DNA from: Bog-756 sp050011635
GTDB taxonomy: Bacteria; Actinomycetota; Acidimicrobiia; Acidimicrobiales; RAAP-2
Reading direction: 5' to 3'
Assembly: GCA_050011635.1 (NCBI GenBank)
Contig: JBEKIU010000088.1
Span: 1-16,528, forward strand
DNA length: 16,528 nucleotides
Position numbers and translations under genes: made by a program. The notes under the pieces were generated by a model. It was not told where the DNA came from and searched no databases. It worked only from the letters and a program-made list of their open reading frames with translations. Below are positions 6,339 to 12,822 of this stretch, in pieces; the first letter of the stretch is position 1; each line of letters starts with the position of its first letter.

Positions 6339-7829
6339 ATGACGCCCCTTCGGCTCGCACTGCGCTCATGGCGTGGGGTCGCTCCGGCCGTCGGTGTCAT
6401 CGTCCTCCTTGTCAGTGCCGGCGTGGCCACGACGGGCGACGTCTCCGCGTCGTCGGTTCAGACCCTCGGACACGTCGAGTCCGGCACCCCCGGTCCGGAT
6501 GCCGTGACGGCCTTCGGTGCCGCCACCGCCGTGCCGGGAACGACGCTGAGCGGTCTGGCCGCTCCGGTCGTGGGAGCGGCGGCCACCCCGGACGGACTCG
6601 GGTACTGGGTGGTGGCCGCGGACGGCGGGATCTTCGCCTACGGGGATGCTTCCTTCGAGGGATCCACGGGGGGAATCCACCTGAATGCACCGGTCGTCGG
6701 CATGGCGGCCACGCCTGACGGCCGCGGCTACTGGCTGGTCGCCTCCGACGGAGGGGTCTTCGCCTTCGGGGACGCACCGTTCGAGGGTTCGATGGGCGGT
6801 CATCCGCTCAACCAACCGGTCGTCGGGATGGCCGCCACCCCCGCTGGCCGCGGCTACTGGCTGGTGGCCTCCGACGGAGGGGTCTTCGCCTTCGGGGACG
6901 CACCGTTCGAGGGTTCGATGGGCGGCACGCCACTCAACCAGCCCGTCGTCGGCATGGCCGTGTCCCCCGAGGGGATCGGCTACTGGCTGGTGGCCGCCGA
7001 CGGTGGGGTCTTCACGTTCGGGGATGCTCCGTTCGAGGGATCCGACGGGGGGACGCCGACGAACGCGCCCGCCGTCGGTATCGCCGGCCGGCCGGGGGGA
7101 TACTGGATCGCCTACGGCACCGACCAGGGGGCGCAGATGATCCCGGCGATCGCCGACTATGTCGCCACCCGGGCCGACAACGTGACCGTGGCCGTGGAGG
7201 ACCTCACCACGGGTCAGATCTACCAGTTTCGGCCCGGAGTGGTCGAGAACACGGCGAGCACGGTGAAGGTCGACATACTGGCCACCCTGCTGGCGCAGGC
7301 CCAGGCCGCCGGGCAACCGCTCACGCCCGAAGAGCAGAGCCTCGCCGTCCCGATGATCGAGGACAGCCTGGACAGCGCGGCCGACACCCTGTGGTCCGAC
7401 GTCGGGCCCGGTGCCATCGGCGCGTTCGAACAACAGGCGGGGATGACCTCGACGGTGCCGGCCGCCGACGGGGTGTGGGGAACCACGACCACGACGGCGC
7501 TCGACCGGCTGGCCATGATCCGGACCCTGGTGGAGCCCAACCCGCTGCTCACGGATGCGTCTCGGGAGTACGTCCTCGATCTCATGGAGCACATCACCCC
7601 CTCCCAGGACTGGGGGGCGACCGGTGGCGTGCCCCCGGGGGTCACCGTGGCGCTCAAGAACGGGTTCGCCGTCATCGACGGATGGCAGATCAATACCACC
7701 GGCTGGGTCAGCGGTGCCGGCCGTGACTACCTGATCGCCGTGCTCACCAACGGGAACCCATCCGAGCAGTACGGGATCGACACGGTCGACGGTGTGTCCG
7801 CGCTCGTCTGGAGCACGCTCGGGCCCTGA
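6339..7829 (+). CDS. secreted serine hydrolase (class A beta-lactamase-like) with N-terminal 42-residue repeats
   Basis: 496 residues. The N-terminus has Arg residues followed by a hydrophobic segment (about 13-30), a signal peptide or membrane anchor, so the rest is extracytoplasmic. Residues 75-260 hold four complete 42-residue repeats and a partial fifth. Residues 265-496 form a beta-lactamase/transpeptidase-like domain: 'STVK' gives the SxxK nucleophile Ser307 and Lys310, 'SLD' (343-345) stands at the SDN position, and 'KNG' (440-442) at the KTG position. The SDN asparagine and the usual omega-loop glutamate layout are not clear, so it is more likely a peptidoglycan-related serine hydrolase or a non-lactamase relative than a resistance enzyme. 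The repeats may bind cell wall or a partner. The start was chosen for the signal-peptide fit; the ribosome site is unusual. Confidence 0.85.
   Translation: MTPLRLALRSWRGVAPAVGVIVLLVSAGVATTGDVSASSVQTLGHVESGTPGPDAVTAFGAATAVPGTTLSGLAAPVVGAAATPDGLGYWVVAADGGIFAYGDASFEGSTGGIHLNAPVVGMAATPDGRGYWLVASDGGVFAFGDAPFEGSMGGHPLNQPVVGMAATPAGRGYWLVASDGGVFAFGDAPFEGSMGGTPLNQPVVGMAVSPEGIGYWLVAADGGVFTFGDAPFEGSDGGTPTNAPAVGIAGRPGGYWIAYGTDQGAQMIPAIADYVATRADNVTVAVEDLTTGQIYQFRPGVVENTASTVKVDILATLLAQAQAAGQPLTPEEQSLAVPMIEDSLDSAADTLWSDVGPGAIGAFEQQAGMTSTVPAADGVWGTTTTTALDRLAMIRTLVEPNPLLTDASREYVLDLMEHITPSQDWGATGGVPPGVTVALKNGFAVIDGWQINTTGWVSGAGRDYLIAVLTNGNPSEQYGIDTVDGVSALVWSTLGP
6561..7118 (+). repeat. 126-bp (42-residue) in-frame tandem repeats, four full plus one partial
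   Basis: Units start at residues 75, 117, 159, 201 and 243 of the serine hydrolase. The consensus runs PVVGMAATPxGxGYWLVASDGG, then VFAFGDAPFEGSxGG, then xPLN. Units 2 and 3 are almost identical as DNA: 6720-6799 matches 6846-6925 with one difference (C at 6740, G at 6866), which implies a recent duplication or gene conversion. The GYW and DGG turns resemble short beta-propeller blades common in secreted actinobacterial proteins; the propeller fold is an inference. Confidence 0.93.
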
Positions 7830-7910
7830 CCGGCGAGCGGTTCGATCCGTGAGCCAGGCAGCGATCCGGAAGTTCTCGTCGGAGCAGTCGACCCGTGGTG
7901 CGAAACAGCG

Positions 7911-8726
7911 TCAAGGACTCCTTTGATCGGAGCTTTCCGCCTCACGGAGTAGGCCGTCCTGGGCATCCATGTGATCGTCCGTGTCCGCCCCGGCGGGCTC
8001 GCGTTCCGTCGCCTGCCGCTCGGCAGCCTCACGATCGCGGAGCACCGCCTCTGCCGCGGCAAGCGTGAGCTCTTCGGGGCGGGGCCCGTCCCAATCGAGA
8101 TACCAGTGCCGACTCAGACCTGCGAGCCACGTGTCGTTGGCGGGGTTCAGGTTGAACCGCGAGATCGTCCGCTGGCGGCCGACCTGGTCGGAGTAGAGCA
8201 ACTCGACGGTGATGGGCTGGGCCGTCTCGATGGCGTCGACGACCGCTGCCCGAATCGGATCATCCGGGTTGCGCAGCGCCCCCTGCCACATGCCGATGTC
8301 ACCGGCCGGAACATAGAGGTCCCGCGATTGAAGGCGGAACTGCTCCATCGGGACGTGAGCGGGAGCGCTCAGCGATGAGCTCACACCTGGTAGGACCGCC
8401 CAACCCTGACACACCGCGATCCCGCTACCGACGTTTCTCAGACTGATTGCGAGATACACGATGCCGCCGTCGTGCTCAACCGCAGCGTGCCCCCCCGAGG
8501 CGTTGACCCAATTCCCCTCGAGGAACATGATCTTCTGCTTGGGATCCTCCAGGCGGGACGGGGCCAGAAGAGGCCGTCGTTGCTCCTGCAGCGCCATCTC
8601 CGCGATTCGCGCCGACCGATTGGAGGATCGAACCGCCGAGAACGTGGCGATGGCCAGCACGAGCGTGCCGGCCGCGGTGGCCAACGAGGAGACTGTCGTC
8701 CAGTTGACGGTGACGGCGGTCATCAT
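7911..8726 (-). CDS. conserved membrane-anchored hypothetical protein
   Basis: 271 residues. A single hydrophobic segment lies at about 12-33 ('TVSSLATAAGTLVLAIATFSAV'-type), followed by a charged 'RSSNRSARIAEMALQEQRRPLL' stretch and a soluble beta-rich domain of about 180 residues. Features such as 'SLRNVGSGIAV', 'SRDLYVPAGDIGMWQGALR' and 'QRTISRFNLNP' look strongly conserved and match a type of actinobacterial protein of unknown function that I recognise but cannot name. The C-terminal 50 residues are Glu/Arg/Ala-rich and probably disordered. The start is one of two adjacent ATG codons. It is convergent with the serine hydrolase (81-bp gap, no clear terminator). No function can be assigned. 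Confidence 0.75.
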   Translation of the reverse strand: MMTAVTVNWTTVSSLATAAGTLVLAIATFSAVRSSNRSARIAEMALQEQRRPLLAPSRLEDPKQKIMFLEGNWVNASGGHAAVEHDGGIVYLAISLRNVGSGIAVCQGWAVLPGVSSSLSAPAHVPMEQFRLQSRDLYVPAGDIGMWQGALRNPDDPIRAAVVDAIETAQPITVELLYSDQVGRQRTISRFNLNPANDTWLAGLSRHWYLDWDGPRPEELTLAAAEAVLRDREAAERQATEREPAGADTDDHMDAQDGLLREAESSDQRSP

Positions 8727-8848
8727 TGGCCAGTCTGGCAGCCTGCTCCCGTTCGAGTCATCTCCATGACCGGGTGCCTGTTGCGTCGTGGATTCGCGCT
8801 CGATCCGTCCATGGCCGAGCTGGGCAGCTCATCACGCACGTTGGGTCG

Positions 8849-10240
8849 TCATGCGGGCTTGATGTTCGGATTGAGATGGAGGACGTTGTCCGGGTCGAAG
8901 GCGGTCTTGATCTGTTGCAGCCGCTCGTACTTGGCGCCGTAGGCGTTGCGCACACGATCCTCGTCGTACTCGGTCATGAAGTTCACGTAGCCGCCATAGC
9001 CTTTGGCGTGCGGCAGGAGGGCGGACCAGTAGGCCCGGACCCATGACCGCTCGGCATCGAATTCGTCCGGAGACAGTGCGGTGGCGGAGATATTGATCAC
9101 ATAGCCGGTGTCGCGGGACCCGCCGAAGGCGCTGGCGTCCTCGTCCACCCGTCGGAACGCCCCTCCGAAATTGAAGATGGGGACGAATGAGAGCGGTGAC
9201 ATCTTCTTGGCCTGGTGTTCGACAATGGCGTCGATGACACCGTCGGTCAGGTCATCGACGTAGATGGCCTTCTCGTACGAGTGCAGACCCCAAGGGGCGG
9301 ACGCATCGAACATCTGCTGGAGGTCCACGTAGGGAATGGGCGTGACCAGCTCGACGATCGGGCTCAGGCTCTCCTTGATGGGTGCGATGAGGCGCTGGTG
9401 CGCCTCGGCATCGCCGAGTCCCACGACCACCAGACCGAAGACCGGGCTGAGGTGCAGTTCCTCGGGCACGAAGGGTTCGGGCGGAGCATTGAGTCCGGCC
9501 AGAAACATCTGCGATTCGTCGGGAAGGCCGCGGACGAACTCGCGGGCGAAACGGAAGAGGTCACGTCCGTGTTCCGGACTGAAGAGGAAGAGGCCCAGGT
9601 TCACCAGGGGCCCGACCTGGTGGAGCGCGAACTCGAACTCGGTGACAACGCCGAAGTTGCCACCACCGCCGCGGATGGCCCAGAACAGGTCGGGGTTCTC
9701 ATCGCTCGACGCGTGCAGCACCCGTCCATCCGCGGTGACCACCGTTGCCCCCACCAGGTTGTCGGACGACAACCCCGCCAACCGCGAAAGCCATCCGATG
9801 CCACCGCCCAGCGTCAAGCCGGCAACGCCCGTATGGCTGATGAACCCGCCAGGGACGGCCATGCCGTGGGCCTGGGTGCCAGCGTCGAGCTCTCCCCAGG
9901 TCGTACCTCCTCCACAGGTGGCGCGCTGCGCTCCGACGTCGACCGCCACCGCCTTCATCGGAGTGAGGTCGATCATCATCCCGCCCTCGCACAATGCATT
10001 CCCGGCGTAGTTGTGACCCCCGCCCCGGACCGACACCTCGAGCCCTTCGCTGTGGGCCACTCCGAGCGCGGCGACGACGTCTTCGGCCGTGGCACAGCTG
10101 GCGACGACGGCCGGTCGTCGGGTGACAGCACCGTTCCAGATGCGCACCGCCTCGTCGTACGACGGTGAGCCGGGGAGTGAAACCTCACCCTCCAGTGAGT
10201 TTCGAAGCTCGTTGACCTTGTCCACCGCAATGTCCGCCAT
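8849..10240 (-). CDS. FAD-binding oxidoreductase, berberine-bridge (BBE) type
   Basis: 463 residues. FAD-linked oxidases of the PCMH/vanillyl-alcohol-oxidase fold oxidise alcohols, sugars or alkaloid-like compounds. The PCMH FAD domain spans about 35-215, with 'VRGGGHNYAG' holding His76, the expected covalent 8-alpha-histidyl FAD site, and 'GLTLGGGIGWLSRLAG' (141-156). The second cysteinyl link of bicovalent members is not evident. The C-terminal 'YVNFMTEYDEDRVRNAYGAKY ... AFDPDNVLHLNPNIKP' is a standard BBE domain. There is no signal peptide. The start is firm: GGGAGGT (plus-strand 10247-10253) stands 6 nt before the ATG. A palindrome in its promoter suggests repression by a dimeric regulator not encoded in the window. 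The substrate is unknown. Confidence 0.92.
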   Translation of the reverse strand: MADIAVDKVNELRNSLEGEVSLPGSPSYDEAVRIWNGAVTRRPAVVASCATAEDVVAALGVAHSEGLEVSVRGGGHNYAGNALCEGGMMIDLTPMKAVAVDVGAQRATCGGGTTWGELDAGTQAHGMAVPGGFISHTGVAGLTLGGGIGWLSRLAGLSSDNLVGATVVTADGRVLHASSDENPDLFWAIRGGGGNFGVVTEFEFALHQVGPLVNLGLFLFSPEHGRDLFRFAREFVRGLPDESQMFLAGLNAPPEPFVPEELHLSPVFGLVVVGLGDAEAHQRLIAPIKESLSPIVELVTPIPYVDLQQMFDASAPWGLHSYEKAIYVDDLTDGVIDAIVEHQAKKMSPLSFVPIFNFGGAFRRVDEDASAFGGSRDTGYVINISATALSPDEFDAERSWVRAYWSALLPHAKGYGGYVNFMTEYDEDRVRNAYGAKYERLQQIKTAFDPDNVLHLNPNIKPA

Positions 10241-10246
10241 GCCTCT

Positions 10247-10253
10247 ACCTCCC
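10247..10253 (-). promoter_or_regulatory. ribosome binding site of the BBE oxidoreductase gene
   Basis: Minus-strand GGGAGGT lies 6 nt before the ATG at 10240 and fixes the start of the flavin oxidoreductase. Confidence 0.75.
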
Positions 10254-10274
10254 GGTCTCAGCCGATCTCAGATC

Positions 10275-10290
10275 CAGTGAAGCTTCACTG
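10275..10290. promoter_or_regulatory. perfect 16-bp palindrome, probable operator of the BBE oxidoreductase gene
   Basis: CAGTGAAGCTTCACTG is an exact 16-bp palindrome lying 34 bp before the ATG at 10240. A minus-strand TTGACA (plus-strand 10299-10304) stands 8 nt upstream of it, so the palindrome covers the place where a -10 box should be (TTCACT at 10281-10276 with a 17-nt spacer). This geometry fits repression by a homodimeric TetR- or MarR-type regulator. No such regulator gene is in the window. Confidence 0.65.
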
Positions 10291-10298
10291 CCGGGGGC

Positions 10299-10304
10299 TG
10301 TCAA
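10299..10304 (-). promoter_or_regulatory. candidate -35 box for the BBE oxidoreductase gene
   Basis: Minus-strand TTGACA, an exact match to the housekeeping -35 consensus, placed just upstream of the palindromic operator. The matching -10 (TTCACT) is weak. Confidence 0.45.
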
Positions 10305-10338
10305 TCCCGAATGGGCTGTGTCCACCGGACTGGCCGCA

Positions 10339-10775
10339 CTAGGGAAGGTCGACTGTCTGGAACGTGATGTCTTCGACAGGGAGAACCGCTGCGAGCTGCC
10401 CACGTGCCGTCGGAGGACTGAGGACCATCTCTGCTCCCAGCACCAAGGCAGCAGCAACAGCTTCGGTGTTCAGGACGCTGAGGTTCGGATGACGACGATG
10501 CACGCCGACCACGACGGGGACGAATTATCTCGAATCCGGGAGACCGATGTCGTCTGGAAGCGTGAGCATCTGCTCAAGAGCAGCAGCGCGTCGATCCCGA
10601 TCGAGATGATCGAACGGTCCCGAAAGATGCCCCCCGACTCCAGCCACGACAGCTCGACAAGCCCGGAAGTAGACATCGTCGTGAAGCGCTCCGCCCGTTC
10701 GGCGATCGGTAGCCCCTCGCCTACCGAGAACGCAACGAAGACCCGATCATCCAGGAGGAGGGGCCTAGAGGGCAA
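10339..10775 (-). pseudogene. decayed gene of about 145 codons, weakly PIN-domain-like
   Basis: No single open frame covers this stretch, but the minus strand reads as one coherent protein if two lesions are repaired. Codons from TTG 10775 give 'RPLLLDDRVFVAFSVGEGLP' and continue to 'ERFTT' at 10680. After a one-base loss near 10678 the reading continues as 'DVYFRACRAVVAGVGGHLSG', 'PFDHLDRDRRAAALEQMLTL' and 'PDDIGLPDSR'. An in-frame TAA at 10527-10525 interrupts it, then 'FVPVVVGVHRRHPNLSVLNT', 'EAVAAALVLGAEMVLSPPTA' and the rest run to the TAG at 10341-10339. The total length and the early Asp ('LLLDD') with a late 'TEAVAAALVLGA' helix recall VapC-type PIN nucleases, but the acidic set is not complete, so the family is tentative. 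The pseudogene state is better supported than the family. Confidence 0.6.
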
Positions 10776-10947
10776 GATCGGGATCGTCGACTGTGGCCAG
10801 ACCCGCCGAGTAGGAGCGCCCCGGGCCCTCTCGGATTTGGATTCGACCAGCCAAACGCATCCTCAGTCCGAGCAGCTGAGGGCGGCGATGGAGGATCCAG
10901 GCACCGAAGAGTGCCAGGTCGGCGCCTCGGAATGAGGTTCTTGACGC
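10765..10947 (-). pseudogene. 60-codon gene remnant overlapping the PIN-like pseudogene
   Basis: The minus-strand frame between TAG 10950-10948 and TAG 10767-10765 reads as protein-like sequence with no good start: 'GADLALFGAWILHRRPQLLG', 'LRMRLAGRIQIREGPGRSYS', 'AGLATVDDPDLAL'. Its stop lies 11 nt inside the candidate TTG start of the next pseudogene, the overlap expected of a translationally coupled pair such as antitoxin then toxin. The 5' part is missing or scrambled. I do not recognise the family. It may be the C-terminal end of an upstream partner gene lost by deletion. Confidence 0.4.
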
Positions 10948-11079
10948 CTACTGACCGGAACAACGCAGCGCCCCGCTCCTCGGGTACGTCACATGCGTGT
11001 TACCCGGTGTTTGCGGAACGTTCACTTTCCATACAACGCTCTGGTGACAGCCGGGGGATGGCTGAGAGAGCTGAGTGAG
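10948..11079. other. upstream region of the phospholipase gene
   Basis: No gene seen. It contains GGAACGTTC (11015-11023, with the 8-bp palindrome GAACGTTC inside) and a TACAAC (11032-11037) that could be a -10 box. A start point near 11044 would fit initiation at the ATG at 11080 rather than at 10993. Weak evidence. Confidence 0.3.
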
Positions 11080-12645
11080 ATGGCAAAAGAGTCAGACAAC
11101 CGGATAGCCGGGCGAACGTTCAACCGCCGCCTCTTTCTCGAAGGAGCCCTTGCTGCGGGTGCCACGGCGATCGCCGCGGGATGCGGATCGTCAGCCACGG
11201 TCAGCAGGGCAGCCAAGACGGCCCCTGCAGGGTCCGATCTGGGAGCCATCGAGCACGTGGTCTTTCTCATGCAGGAGAACCGCTCGTTCGACCACTACTT
11301 CGGCTCCTACAAAGGAGTGCGAGGATTCGACGACCACCCCGACGGCCACCTCGGCGCCTTCTCCCAACCGCTCGCCAGTAACACAACTCGGCCGCCGATG
11401 GGAAGGCAGCTTCCCTTCCATCTGGATACGGCCACCGGGCTCGGCGAGTGCACCCACGACCTGACCCATAGCTGGTTACCGCAACATCTCTGCCGCAATG
11501 ACGGCACCATGGATGCCTTCGTAGGCACGCACACGTCCACTCAGTTCGAAGGGCCCGGCTACGGCCTACTGACCATGGGATATCACACCCGGGCCGACCT
11601 TCCCTTTCACTATGCGTTGGCCGATGAATTCACACTTTGCGACGGCTACCACTGTTCCATCATGGGCCCCACCCACCCGAATCGGCTGATGGCGATGTCT
11701 GGAACCATCGACCCGGAGGGCGCCCATGGCGGACCGGTGCTCATCACGAACCCATCATCAGATGCACGCTTCAGCGTCAACTGGACGACGGTCCCTGAGC
11801 TCTTGGAGGATGCCGGGGTCTCGTGGAAGACCTACACACCACCGGCCGTTGAGTACAGGGTGGACAATCCTTACGTGATGCTCATCTCCGATGCCATCCT
11901 TCCTTACTTCTCTCAATACTCCGACCCATCCTCTGCTCTCTACCAGAAGGCATTCGTCCCGACGTTCCCCAACGACTTCGCTCATGACGTGCGATCGGGA
12001 ACATTGCCCAGTGTCTCGTGGATCATCCCGCCCCTCGGGTACGACGAACATCCACCTTCTCCCCCGAGCCTCGGAGCGTGGTTCATCGATCAGGTCCTCC
12101 AGACCCTGATCTCGAACACCGATACGTGGTCGAAGACGGTTCTGTTCATCATGTACGACGAGAACGACGGATTCTTCGACCACGTACCTCCGCCGGTGGC
12201 CCCGCCCGGAACCGCGGGGGAGTACGTGACCGTCGACCCACTACCGGCCACTGCCAACGGGGTTGCCGGACCCCTTGGGCTCGGGTTCCGTGTACCGATG
12301 CTGGTGGTGTCGCCCTTCAGCCGAGGTGGGTACGTGACGTCTGAGGTGCTCGACCACACCTCGCAGGTACGTTTTTTGGAGGAGCGGTTCGGAATACACG
12401 CTTCGAATATCTCCGCCTGGCGCCGGAAGGCGGTCGGGAACCTCACCCATACGCTGCGTATGGGGTCGGCCGACGAGGCACCGCTCGCACTTCCCTCCAC
12501 ATCCCGAGACACGGTGAACGAGGTGATGGAGCTCGGGTGTACGACAGAGGACATCTACGAAGTCGCCGACAACCAGCCGCCGTATCCGCTTCCCGCCGTT
12601 CAGGTCATGCCGACCCAGGAGCCCGGGGCCGTGCAGCGAATCTAG
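11080..12645 (+). CDS. phospholipase C / phosphoesterase family protein, Tat-exported lipoprotein
   Basis: 521 residues from the ATG at 11080. The frame is open back to an ATG at 10993, but those 29 extra residues do not resemble a signal sequence. The N-terminus has a twin-arginine motif ('FNRRLFLEG', Arg16-Arg17), a hydrophobic core and a lipobox-like 'IAAGC' with Cys35, so it is probably exported folded by Tat and lipidated at the membrane. The catalytic domain shows the phosphoesterase signatures 'EHVVFLMQENRSFDHYFG' (58-75), 'GPTHPNRLMAMSGT' (196-209), 'DEHPP' (322-326), 'YDENDGFFDHV' (359-369) and 'RVPMLVVSPFSRGG'. The family hydrolyses phospholipids or other phosphoesters, with metal bound by conserved Glu, Asp and His. 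The C-terminal accessory domains of Pseudomonas and mycobacterial enzymes appear to be lacking. A role in phosphate scavenging is plausible but unproven. Confidence 0.9.
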   Translation: MAKESDNRIAGRTFNRRLFLEGALAAGATAIAAGCGSSATVSRAAKTAPAGSDLGAIEHVVFLMQENRSFDHYFGSYKGVRGFDDHPDGHLGAFSQPLASNTTRPPMGRQLPFHLDTATGLGECTHDLTHSWLPQHLCRNDGTMDAFVGTHTSTQFEGPGYGLLTMGYHTRADLPFHYALADEFTLCDGYHCSIMGPTHPNRLMAMSGTIDPEGAHGGPVLITNPSSDARFSVNWTTVPELLEDAGVSWKTYTPPAVEYRVDNPYVMLISDAILPYFSQYSDPSSALYQKAFVPTFPNDFAHDVRSGTLPSVSWIIPPLGYDEHPPSPPSLGAWFIDQVLQTLISNTDTWSKTVLFIMYDENDGFFDHVPPPVAPPGTAGEYVTVDPLPATANGVAGPLGLGFRVPMLVVSPFSRGGYVTSEVLDHTSQVRFLEERFGIHASNISAWRRKAVGNLTHTLRMGSADEAPLALPSTSRDTVNEVMELGCTTEDIYEVADNQPPYPLPAVQVMPTQEPGAVQRI

Positions 12646-12822
12646 AAGCGGGTTCCTTTGCCATTCCGGCCCCCGATGTCCATGCCGATGCGGGTCCTCT
12701 TGGCATCATGAAGCTGTCGAGTGGGCCTGCTCTGCGGCCCCTTGGTCGGGGAGCTGGACACATGCCTCTGCAGCCGGCCCACGTCGAAACCCTGACCATC
12801 GTCGCAGGCTACGGTCGGTGAC

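Noticed and set aside
6134..6430. 98-codon minus-strand frame running into the DUF1214 start
   Set aside because: Most of it overlaps the signal peptide of the serine hydrolase and is Arg/Ser/Thr-rich shadow. Only its last 11 codons, which have a proper ribosome site, are kept as a possible leader.
7830..7910. Terminator between the serine hydrolase and membrane protein genes
   Set aside because: AAGGA/TCCTT near 7912-7922 leaves a one-base loop and cannot form a usable hairpin.
10318..10935. 205-codon plus-strand open frame in the 10.3-10.9 kb stretch
   Set aside because: Composition is Ser/Arg/Thr-rich with no recognisable domain, while the minus strand gives coherent protein sequence in pieces. 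I take the plus frame as the shadow of the pseudogene.
12646..12822. Small gene between the phospholipase and the regulator
   Set aside because: Frames here are short, without ribosome sites or protein-like composition; nothing can be supported.
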